Assembly: GCF_042683745.1 (NCBI RefSeq)
Contig: NZ_JBHUJX010000019.1
Span: 124,001-188,000, forward strand
Length of the DNA: 64,000 nucleotides
Origin: Pseudoneobacillus sp042683745
GTDB taxonomy: Bacteria > Bacillota > Bacilli > Bacillales > Cytobacillaceae
Reading direction: 5' to 3'
Below, piece after piece: positions 57,894 through 64,000 of this stretch. The notes below the pieces were generated by a model, which saw only the letters and a program-made list of their open reading frames with translations, ran no database searches and was not told the DNA's origin. Each line of letters begins with the position of its first letter. Position 1 is the first letter of the stretch. Made by a program: the position numbers and the translations under genes.

Positions 57894-59519
57894 CTATTTG
57901 AATTCCACCTTAGTCATTGCTTCAGAACCAGTTGGATGTGGTAAGTAGTTTGCAACATCTTTACCAGCTGCTAATAATGGAATGGAGTGAACAAGTGGTA
58001 CCCAAGGAGCATCTTCATGGATGATTTCTTGAGCTTTCTTGTAAAGTTCGTTACGTGTAGCTTGATCTGTTTCTGTTTGCGCTTGAATTAAAACTTCGTG
58101 TAGTTCGTCACTGCTATAGTGAGCATTGTTGTTACTTCCAATGCTATCTTTGTCTAACAATGTGTATAAGAAGTTATCTGGATCTCCATTGTCACCAGTC
58201 CAACCAAGCATGAAGGCATCAAATTCACCTGCAGTTGCTTTATCTAAATAAGTTGCCCAGTCAACAGATTGGATTTTTGCAGTCACACCGATTTCAGCTA
58301 AGCTTGCTTGAATAACTTCTGCTACCTTCATTGCTTCAGGCATGTATGGGCGAGCTACAGGCATTGCCCATAAGTCCATTTCAAATCCTTTTGCATATCC
58401 TGCTTCAGCAAGTAATGCTTTTGCTTTTTCAAGATCATATGGATATGGTTCAACTGCATCGTTATATCCTTCAATGGCAGGTGGCATTGCATTTACTGCT
58501 GGAACTGCCTTTCCACCATAGAATGCGTCAATGATTGCTTGTTTATCGATAGCATGGTTAATCGCTTGACGAACTAATTTATTATCGAATGGTTTACGAG
58601 TGTTTGTTAAACCGATGTAACCAACGTTCATTGATGGACGTTCAATTACTTGTAAATTTTCGTTTGCTAAAACTGTCGCTTCATCAGAGTTATTTAATCC
58701 ATCCATAACATCAATTTCGCCATTTGCAAGAGCGTTCAAACGAGCAGTGTTTTCAGGAATAACTCGGTAAATAACCTTGTTTAACTTCGGTAAGCCTTCT
58801 TGCCAGTACTCAGGGTTCTTTTCAAGTGTGATAGTATCGTTTTGTTTCCACTCAACAAATTTGAATGGTCCAGTACCTACTGGATTTGCTCTGAAATCAG
58901 CGCCGTATTTTTCAACTGCAGTTGGGCTAGCTATTCCAAATGGAGACATAGCTAAATTTTTCAAGAAAGGAGCTTGTGGTCTTTTCAGAACGAACTTAAC
59001 TGTATTTGCGTCTACAGCTGTTACTTCTTTAATAACATGGCCTTCATCTGCCTTATATCCACCAAACATTGTGTAATAAGGGAAGTCCTTTTCGTTCCCA
59101 TTCATCCAACGGTTAAAGTTGAATACAACTGCATCTGCATTAAAGTCTGTTCCATCATGGAATTTAACACCTTGACGTAGTTTGAATGTGTAAGTTAGTC
59201 CATCCTCTGTAACTTCCCAATCTTCTGCAAGTCCAGGGTTGATGGTTGTATCTTGATCACCAAATGCTACTAAATTTTCAAAAATATTTTCTGTAACTTT
59301 GAACGTTTCACCTTCCGTTGTTGTGATTGGATCTAATGAAACTGAATCCCCACCACGGCCATACACAAGTGTATCTTTCTTCGGCTTCTCGTTTTCTGTA
59401 ACTGGTTCCTTTTTGTCGTCGCTATTTTGGTTTGTTTTGCTATTACAACCAACTAGAAACATACTGATTGCTAGTAATGCAACTAGCAACATTTTAAACC
59501 TGTTTTTCTTCATAAGCAT
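57894..59519 (-). CDS. Oligopeptide-binding lipoprotein, SBP family 5 (OppA/DppA/AppA-like)
   Basis: The 541-residue protein has a lipoprotein signal (KKNRFKMLLVALLAISMF, lipobox LVGC) and an acidic Lys/Asn-rich linker. The family 5 binding fold follows, with LAEDWEVTEDGLTYTFKLRQGVKFHDG near residue 90, NPVGTGPFKFVEWK near 210 and RQAINHAIDKQAI near 320. It would sit on the outer face of the membrane and capture peptides. AGGGGGTAAG precedes ATG 59519; ATG 59513 is possible. Dipeptide, oligopeptide or glutathione ligands cannot be told apart here. Confidence 0.87.
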   Translation of the reverse strand: MLMKKNRFKMLLVALLAISMFLVGCNSKTNQNSDDKKEPVTENEKPKKDTLVYGRGGDSVSLDPITTTEGETFKVTENIFENLVAFGDQDTTINPGLAEDWEVTEDGLTYTFKLRQGVKFHDGTDFNADAVVFNFNRWMNGNEKDFPYYTMFGGYKADEGHVIKEVTAVDANTVKFVLKRPQAPFLKNLAMSPFGIASPTAVEKYGADFRANPVGTGPFKFVEWKQNDTITLEKNPEYWQEGLPKLNKVIYRVIPENTARLNALANGEIDVMDGLNNSDEATVLANENLQVIERPSMNVGYIGLTNTRKPFDNKLVRQAINHAIDKQAIIDAFYGGKAVPAVNAMPPAIEGYNDAVEPYPYDLEKAKALLAEAGYAKGFEMDLWAMPVARPYMPEAMKVAEVIQASLAEIGVTAKIQSVDWATYLDKATAGEFDAFMLGWTGDNGDPDNFLYTLLDKDSIGSNNNAHYSSDELHEVLIQAQTETDQATRNELYKKAQEIIHEDAPWVPLVHSIPLLAAGKDVANYLPHPTGSEAMTKVEFK

Positions 59520-59563
59520 TCTTACCCCCTGTATCTTTTTTTATATATCATCAATGCAGCATG

Positions 59564-60529
59564 TTACTTATATAAGTGACATGCGACAAAATGACCGTTC
59601 AAATTGCTTTCGTCTGGTCTCGTTGTTTTGCAAATATCCATTACTTGTGAGCATCTTGTATGAAAAGCGCAGCCCGAAGGAGGGTTTGCAGGGCTTGGAA
59701 GTTCTCCTTCGATTAAAATCGTTTCCCTCTTAATATCCGGGTCTGGAATAGGAACGGCTGAGAGCAGTGCTTTTGTATATGGATGCTTAGGATTTTCGTA
59801 TAGCTCTTCACTTTCCGCTAGCTCTATTAATCTACCTAAATACATCACGCCAACACGGTCGCTTATATGTCGCACCACGCCTAAATCATGTGCAATAAAT
59901 ATGTAGGTAAGCTGAAACTCTTTTTGAATATCCTTCATTAAGTTAAGAACTTGCGCTTGGATGGAAACATCAAGTGCTGACACTGGTTCATCAGCGATAA
60001 TAAGCTTTGGTTTCGTCATCAGTGCTTTTGCAATCCCAATCCGCTGACGCTGACCTCCACTGAATTGATGAGGATAACGCTTTGCGTGATAACTACTTAG
60101 TCCGACTACTTCGAGCATCTCTTGGACTTGCTTCTTTCTTTCCTCTTTTGTCCCAATTCCGTGTACAATGAGTGGTTCCTCAAGGATTTTTTCAATAGAA
60201 TGACGAGGATTTAAGGAAGCATAAGGATCTTGAAATACCATTTGAATATCACGACGCGTTTTTCTTAACTCTGATTTTGACATTCTCGTGATTTCTTTAT
60301 CTTCAAAAGTGATTTTTCCGTCACTTGCTTCAATCAACCGCATCAACAGTCGCCCAGTTGTCGACTTACCACAACCACTTTCTCCAACAATCCCTAATGT
60401 TTCCCCTTTTTTTACGAAAAAGGAGACATCATCAACTGCCTTCACTTCTCCTACTTTTCTTCCTAACACACCACCTGTAATTGGGAAGTATTTTTTCAAA
60501 CCGTTAACTTCAAGAAGTAACTCCGACAT
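59564..60529 (-). CDS. Oligopeptide ABC transporter ATPase, OppF/DppF/AppF family
   Basis: The 321-residue ATPase has Walker A GESGCGKSTTGR near residue 47, signature FSGGQRQRIGIAKAL near 153, Walker B LIIADEPVSALD near 172 and the C-terminal Cys-rich oligopeptide ATPase extension GCAFHTRCSQVMDICKTTRP. ATG 60529 follows GGGGAGTGA and overlaps the OppD-type gene by 20 bases. It pairs with that ATPase to drive the permeases. Confidence 0.88.
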   Translation of the reverse strand: MSELLLEVNGLKKYFPITGGVLGRKVGEVKAVDDVSFFVKKGETLGIVGESGCGKSTTGRLLMRLIEASDGKITFEDKEITRMSKSELRKTRRDIQMVFQDPYASLNPRHSIEKILEEPLIVHGIGTKEERKKQVQEMLEVVGLSSYHAKRYPHQFSGGQRQRIGIAKALMTKPKLIIADEPVSALDVSIQAQVLNLMKDIQKEFQLTYIFIAHDLGVVRHISDRVGVMYLGRLIELAESEELYENPKHPYTKALLSAVPIPDPDIKRETILIEGELPSPANPPSGCAFHTRCSQVMDICKTTRPDESNLNGHFVACHLYK

Positions 60530-61526
60530 GTATGTCACTCCCCTCTTTCAATGTATGTAAGAAACATCGTATTTCATGTCCTTGTTTTTCTGATTTGTAT
60601 AATTCAGGTGATTCTTCATGGCATCTTTCGATAGCTTCAGCACAACGTGCAGCAAATCGGCAGCCTTTCTGTATCGTACCTGGTGCAGGAACATTTCCAG
60701 GGATGCTGTACAAACGATCCTTTTTCCCCCTTAAGTCTGGCACTGATTTTAATAGACCCTTCGTATAAGGGTGCTTTGGATTCTTTAGAATCGTTCGAAC
60801 GTCTCCTTGTTCGACAATTTGACCGGAGTACATGACAATCACTCGTTCACAGATTTCAGCAACAACCCCTAAATCATGTGTGATAAGAATGATGGATGTA
60901 TCGGTTTTCTTGTTCAAATCCTTCATTAAGGCTAGAATCTGTGCTTGTATGGTTACATCCAGAGCAGTTGTTGGCTCGTCCGCAATAAGTACTTTGGGAT
61001 TACACGCCATCGCCATTGCAATCATGACCCTCTGTCTCATCCCACCTGACAACTGGTGCGGATGCTCCTTTAGAATTCCTTCTGCTCGTGGAATTCCGAC
61101 TAGCTTTAGTAATTCGATGCATCGAACTTTTATTTCCGCTTTTGAAAGATCAGTATGTAATCGAATAGCCTCCATTAACTGGTTTCCAATTGTAAACAGT
61201 GGATTTAAGGAAGTCATTGGTTCTTGGAAAATCATTGATATTTGATTCCCACGAATTTTTCTCCACTCTTTCTCAGAAAGGTTATTCAAATCCTTTCCAT
61301 CGAAGGTAAGCTGCGCAGCCTCAATTTTGCCTGGCGGGGAAGGAATGAGTCCCATCGTAGTCAAGGACGTAACGCTCTTACCACTCCCTGATTCACCCAC
61401 GATTCCTAGAATTTCCCCCTCTTTTAATTCAAAACTAATTCCATCCACAGCAGGTACGTATCGCTTTCCAGATTGAAACGACACTTTTAAGTCCTTTATT
61501 CGAAGAATAGGTTCTTTATTCACCAC
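60510..61526 (-). CDS. Oligopeptide ABC transporter ATPase, OppD/DppD/AppD family
   Basis: The 338-residue ATPase has Walker A GESGSGKSVTSL near residue 42, signature LSGGMRQRVMIAMAMACNP near 153, Walker B VLIADEPTTALD near 174 and the C-terminal extension CRFAARCAEAIERCHEESP. GTG 61526 follows GGCGGTGAAG. It is the first gene of the five-gene operon. A near-consensus CodY box lies about 75 bases upstream, so repression in rich medium is expected. Confidence 0.88.
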   Translation of the reverse strand: MVNKEPILRIKDLKVSFQSGKRYVPAVDGISFELKEGEILGIVGESGSGKSVTSLTTMGLIPSPPGKIEAAQLTFDGKDLNNLSEKEWRKIRGNQISMIFQEPMTSLNPLFTIGNQLMEAIRLHTDLSKAEIKVRCIELLKLVGIPRAEGILKEHPHQLSGGMRQRVMIAMAMACNPKVLIADEPTTALDVTIQAQILALMKDLNKKTDTSIILITHDLGVVAEICERVIVMYSGQIVEQGDVRTILKNPKHPYTKGLLKSVPDLRGKKDRLYSIPGNVPAPGTIQKGCRFAARCAEAIERCHEESPELYKSEKQGHEIRCFLHTLKEGSDIHVGVTS

Positions 61527-61599
61527 TTCACCGCCTATTTTTTCTAAAATATCAAATAATTGTTACAATTCAGTAAATATTATGACTAATATTACACAT

Positions 61600-61614
61600 A
61601 ATATTTAGAAAATT
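61600..61614 (-). promoter_or_regulatory. Candidate CodY box upstream of the transporter operon
   Basis: On the minus strand AATTTTCTAAATATT matches the CodY consensus AATTTTCWGAAAATT at 13 of 15 positions and lies upstream of the first transporter gene. Confidence 0.5.
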
Positions 61615-61663
61615 CAATCGAAATTTGACGATAAAAGAAAATAAATTATCAAAACTAAAAAAA

Positions 61664-61718
61664 CTTTAGCGCATTAACGTATCGGGGGTCTGACCCCCGA
61701 TACGTTAATGCGCTAAAG
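61664..61718 (-). terminator. Perfect 55-bp palindrome (GGGGGTC/GACCCCC repeat copy 2) acting as terminator of the tetR gene
   Basis: Two perfect 27-bp arms flank a single central base. Outer arm sequence is CTTTAGCGCATTAACG and the core is CGGGGGTC-T-GACCCCCG. On the minus strand the stem is followed by TTTTTTTAGTTTT, so it should terminate the TetR gene. It is related to the imperfect palindrome at 6131-6183, which also follows a tetR gene. Confidence 0.88.
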
Positions 61719-61740
61719 CAATTAGTTTTTAAGCAATATT

Positions 61741-62337
61741 TTATTTACTTTCTTCTCTACATGCTAATCCTAGCCAGTAGTCGTTCCAGAAGGAGCCGAT
61801 GGATTCTTCATTGATTCCAGGTACTACTAACATCCAAGATAATAAACCATCTCTCATTGCTCTGAACGACATTACTAACTTTGAAGGAATGTCTCTTCGA
61901 ATGATTCCTTCGTCCATCGCGGACAAAAATATTTCTTCCATTTTCATTTGGAAAAATTGGTCTTTTTCTGTTAAATCCTTTAGGATAGTTCCCCTTATTT
62001 CAAGTGGACTTAAAAGAGTCATCTGACTCCAAAACATTTGTATTTCTGTATGATTGTAGTAAAACTTAATATAACCATCAAAAATATGTTGTAATTTATT
62101 TTGTACATCTAAGTCTTTTGCTTCTTCAAACAAGGTCTTATTCAGTTCTACATAATTTTGGACTAAATCAAAGTAAACGGCCATCAAAATTTCTTCTTTA
62201 CCTTTAAAGTGTGAATATAACGATGCTTTATTCAGCCCCAAATCATCAGAAATATTTTTCATAGACGTCCCTGCGTATCCTTTTGTTGCAAAATGGGTGA
62301 GAGCAACTTTTTTAATTTTTTCTTTCGTTGAAATCAT
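61741..62337 (-). CDS. TetR/AcrR family repressor
   Basis: The 198-residue protein has the TetR DNA-binding domain (KIKKVALTHFATKGYAGTSMKNISDDLG, split here as residues about 8-35; then LNKASLYSHFKGKEEIL) and a C-terminal ligand domain rich in Phe, Met and Trp. GAGGTGCTTTAA precedes the ATG. An 18-bp palindromic site lies 27 bases upstream, and its near-twin lies in the promoter of the hydrolase operon at 63942, so it probably represses both. The inducer may be a substrate of those hydrolases. Confidence 0.87.
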   Translation of the reverse strand: MISTKEKIKKVALTHFATKGYAGTSMKNISDDLGLNKASLYSHFKGKEEILMAVYFDLVQNYVELNKTLFEEAKDLDVQNKLQHIFDGYIKFYYNHTEIQMFWSQMTLLSPLEIRGTILKDLTEKDQFFQMKMEEIFLSAMDEGIIRRDIPSKLVMSFRAMRDGLLSWMLVVPGINEESIGSFWNDYWLGLACREESK

Positions 62338-62363
62338 TTAAAGCACCTCAATATTTATATACA

Positions 62364-62381
62364 ACCAACCATTTGGTAGTT
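62364..62381. promoter_or_regulatory. TetR operator, regulator-side copy
   Basis: ACCAACCATTTGGTAGTT matches the site at 63942-63959 at 16 of 18 positions. Confidence 0.75.
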
Positions 62382-62463
62382 TCACTTTAGCATGACACTA
62401 TTTTTTTTACAACTTAATTCAAGTTTGACCTTTTAATTAGAAGTTCTCCTTACTTCTTCCAGA

Positions 62464-63180
62464 CTATTTACTTAAACTATCTAAATAGGAAACTAGTAAT
62501 TGTGGTTGAGACAAAAATGGTGAATGGTCTGCATCAAGTGTGAATACTTTTTCACATGGTGTGTTCGAATACATCTCCCTTTGAAATTCAATCGAGAGGG
62601 ATCGATCTTTAAGCGTTTCTATATAGACCTTCCGAACGAACCCAAAGCATTCGTTAGTTAGACTTACTGGTGTCATAAAAGGTGCTAATGCTTGGTCACT
62701 ATGTTTAATTTTCGCTTGTTGAAAATCTTCTTCTGTACATTCACCATAGAAATGCTCTTTTATTGCTTCTACATTTAACTTGAAATACGTTTGATCCTCA
62801 CTAATGGAAATCGGTAAAGGAAGTGCCTTCTGATTTCTTTCATTCATTTGTAAAAATGTTTGACCATCTTCCGGAAGAAGTGCCGCAACATAAACAAGCA
62901 AATCAATCTTTTCAGAAATGTATTCCGCCACTTGTGAAATAACAAGCCCACCTAAGCTATGCCCAACTAAAATGACTTTTTCCAACTCATTTTCCAACAG
63001 CTTTTTTACATATTCGGTATAATGTTGCATTGTGACTACTGATGGAGAAGTCATATCCTTTCCATGAGAGGGTAAATCCACTGCTATGACGCGATGTCCT
63101 AATTCTTCTAATCTTGGCGCAACCTTTTCCCAACACCAGGCACCGCTAAATGCTCCATGAACCAATACAAATGTACTCAT
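62464..63180 (-). CDS. Alpha/beta hydrolase (salicylate/pyrethroid-esterase-like)
   Basis: The 238-residue hydrolase begins STFVLVHGAFSGAWCWEKV, a pattern common in plant-type methyl-ester hydrolases and EstC-like bacterial esterases. The nucleophile elbow GHSLGGLV is near residue 78, Asp lies in the TLKDRS region near 180 and the catalytic His in DADHSPFLSQP near 215. ATG 63180 follows AAAGGAGTAG. It lies 28 bases after the SGNH hydrolase gene, and the two form an operon under the TetR regulator. The substrate is unknown. Confidence 0.82.
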   Translation of the reverse strand: MSTFVLVHGAFSGAWCWEKVAPRLEELGHRVIAVDLPSHGKDMTSPSVVTMQHYTEYVKKLLENELEKVILVGHSLGGLVISQVAEYISEKIDLLVYVAALLPEDGQTFLQMNERNQKALPLPISISEDQTYFKLNVEAIKEHFYGECTEEDFQQAKIKHSDQALAPFMTPVSLTNECFGFVRKVYIETLKDRSLSIEFQREMYSNTPCEKVFTLDADHSPFLSQPQLLVSYLDSLSK

Positions 63181-63208
63181 TTGATCTACTCCTTTTTTTC
63201 TGTGTATT

Positions 63209-63883
63209 TCAGACAATTTCCTTTAATAATTTTTCATAAAGATTCGCTACAATGTCTGCACCTTTACTATTGAGATGTACCCCGTCAAGGGTTAGATGTA
63301 GTCCCCTTTTTTGAGCCGCTTTATCCACTTGAAATCTCTTACGCATAAATAGAACATCTATTAAAACCTTCATAGGTTTGATCGAAATATAATCAGAACA
63401 ATTTTTGTTTCTTACTTCATTAGCAAAGGTTTGATGCAAATCTAAAAAGGTCACTTCTGTATATTTCGAACTAATATCCTTTATCAGATTAGATAATTCT
63501 TTAAGCTCCCTATTCCACTGATTACCTACACGCTCTCCTATAAGCGCAGGTGATACAGTGATAACTTTCTTTGACCATGTTAGTGCAGTCTCAATTACTT
63601 TTTCATAAAAGTGTCTGAACTCCGTATGGCTTCTAACAACTGGGTGCTGTTTTACTCCCAAAACATTGGAATATAGATCATTCACTCCAATCCAAATAAA
63701 AGTTATGTCGTATTCAAAATCAATTTTCTCTTTCTCCATTCTCTTATACATACTGATTAAGGTGTCGCCAGGTTTACCATAGTTGGTAAACGAATTTTCA
63801 GGCATTCTTTGCTCTAATAGACTTGAAAAAGAAACCCCTGGTCTTCCTTCCGTAAGGCTATCTCCCCATAAAGCAATTTTCAT
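63209..63883 (-). CDS. SGNH/GDSL-type esterase or acylhydrolase
   Basis: The 224-residue hydrolase shows the SGNH blocks. The nucleophile Ser is in WGDSLTEGRPG near residue 9, Gly in YGKPGDTLIS near 38, Asn in WIGVNDLYSN near 70, and the Asp-His pair is DGVHLNSKG near 196. ATG 63883 follows GAGGGAGGTCC. The open frame to 63946 would read through the TetR operator and is not used. It is the first gene of the hydrolase operon. No signal peptide is present, so it is cytoplasmic. Confidence 0.85.
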   Translation of the reverse strand: MKIALWGDSLTEGRPGVSFSSLLEQRMPENSFTNYGKPGDTLISMYKRMEKEKIDFEYDITFIWIGVNDLYSNVLGVKQHPVVRSHTEFRHFYEKVIETALTWSKKVITVSPALIGERVGNQWNRELKELSNLIKDISSKYTEVTFLDLHQTFANEVRNKNCSDYISIKPMKVLIDVLFMRKRFQVDKAAQKRGLHLTLDGVHLNSKGADIVANLYEKLLKEIV

Positions 63884-63936
63884 GATGGACCTCCCTCGTA
63901 TTAAAAGAAATAATTGGTCGCGACTTCTGTGATATT

Positions 63937-63990
63937 TAACTACCAACCGTTCGGTAGTTAAATATTATCATACGTTTCACTGTTTAACAA
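63937..63990 (-). promoter_or_regulatory. Promoter and TetR operator of the hydrolase operon
   Basis: On the minus strand TTGTTA (63990-63985) and TAATAT (63967-63962) are 17 bases apart. They are followed at once by the palindrome TAACTACC...GGTAGTTA (63960-63937), which would cover the transcription start. Its core (63942-63959) matches the site in front of the tetR gene. Confidence 0.7.
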
Positions 63991-64000
63991 TAATTTCTAT

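Overview
The window is a stretch of low-GC Gram-positive chromosome, most likely from a spore-forming Bacillaceae species. Supporting signs are AT-rich intergenic DNA, strong AGGAGG-type ribosome binding sites with frequent TTG/GTG starts, T-box and cobalamin riboswitch leaders, and relatives of Bacillus proteins (HtpX, YpbS, YkuK, NatKR-NatAB, DUF1836, DUF3934). I see no prophage, transposase, rRNA, tRNA or CRISPR array. The exact species cannot be told from the sequence.

Layout. 1-13 kb: the end of a minus-strand T-box leader whose gene lies off the left edge, then scattered housekeeping and accessory genes: nitronate monooxygenase-like enzyme, PPP-type phosphatase, DUF1836 protein, HtpX, a TetR-controlled SDR gene, an FAD oxidoreductase, a nucleotidyltransferase, proline iminopeptidase, a VOC protein, a threonine-aldolase-like enzyme and a GYPG-repeat protein. 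13-26 kb: two PadR/MFS pairs, an M3 oligopeptidase, an acyltransferase, three tandem paralogous small proteins of unknown function, and an arylamine N-acetyltransferase with a broken fragment of itself 3 kb away. 27-43.8 kb: a nearly gap-free minus-strand run of 16 genes. It starts at a cobalamin riboswitch, continues through B12-independent class I ribonucleotide reductase (nrdA, nrdB, flavodoxin), and then cobalamin adenosylation, amidation, salvage, uptake and nucleotide-loop assembly. 44-54 kb: YkuK, the NatK/NatR two-component system facing NatAB, a PAS histidine kinase, a membrane-anchored serine hydrolase and a NarL-type two-component pair. 54-64 kb: aroD, a stand-alone receiver protein, an App/Dpp-type oligopeptide ABC transporter, and a TetR-controlled hydrolase pair.

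How it works together. The RNR/cobalamin run is the main functional unit. One riboswitch at the 5' end could raise both cobalamin supply and B12-independent deoxyribonucleotide synthesis when cobalamin is scarce, provided transcription reads through the 96-nt gap before the adenosyltransferase gene. Several regulators carry their own visible operators: two TetR systems each have a matched pair of palindromes, one before the regulator and one before the target; the natKR-natAB gap has two LytTR-type direct repeats 21 bp apart; the App operon has a near-consensus CodY box.

The most unusual signal is in the intergenic DNA. Six separate gaps each hold a short degenerate tandem array with its own private unit. 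Four have a 20-21 bp period (about two helical turns) and two a 51-52 bp period (about five turns). Also present are a two-copy dispersed element of about 180 bp with inverted ends, one copy sitting between the riboswitch terminator and nrdA; paired GGGGGTC/GACCCCC palindromes; and a cluster of DnaA-box-like 9-mers at 54.05-54.22 kb. Two short genes missed by length-limited gene finding were recovered (11273-11422 and 48770-48940).
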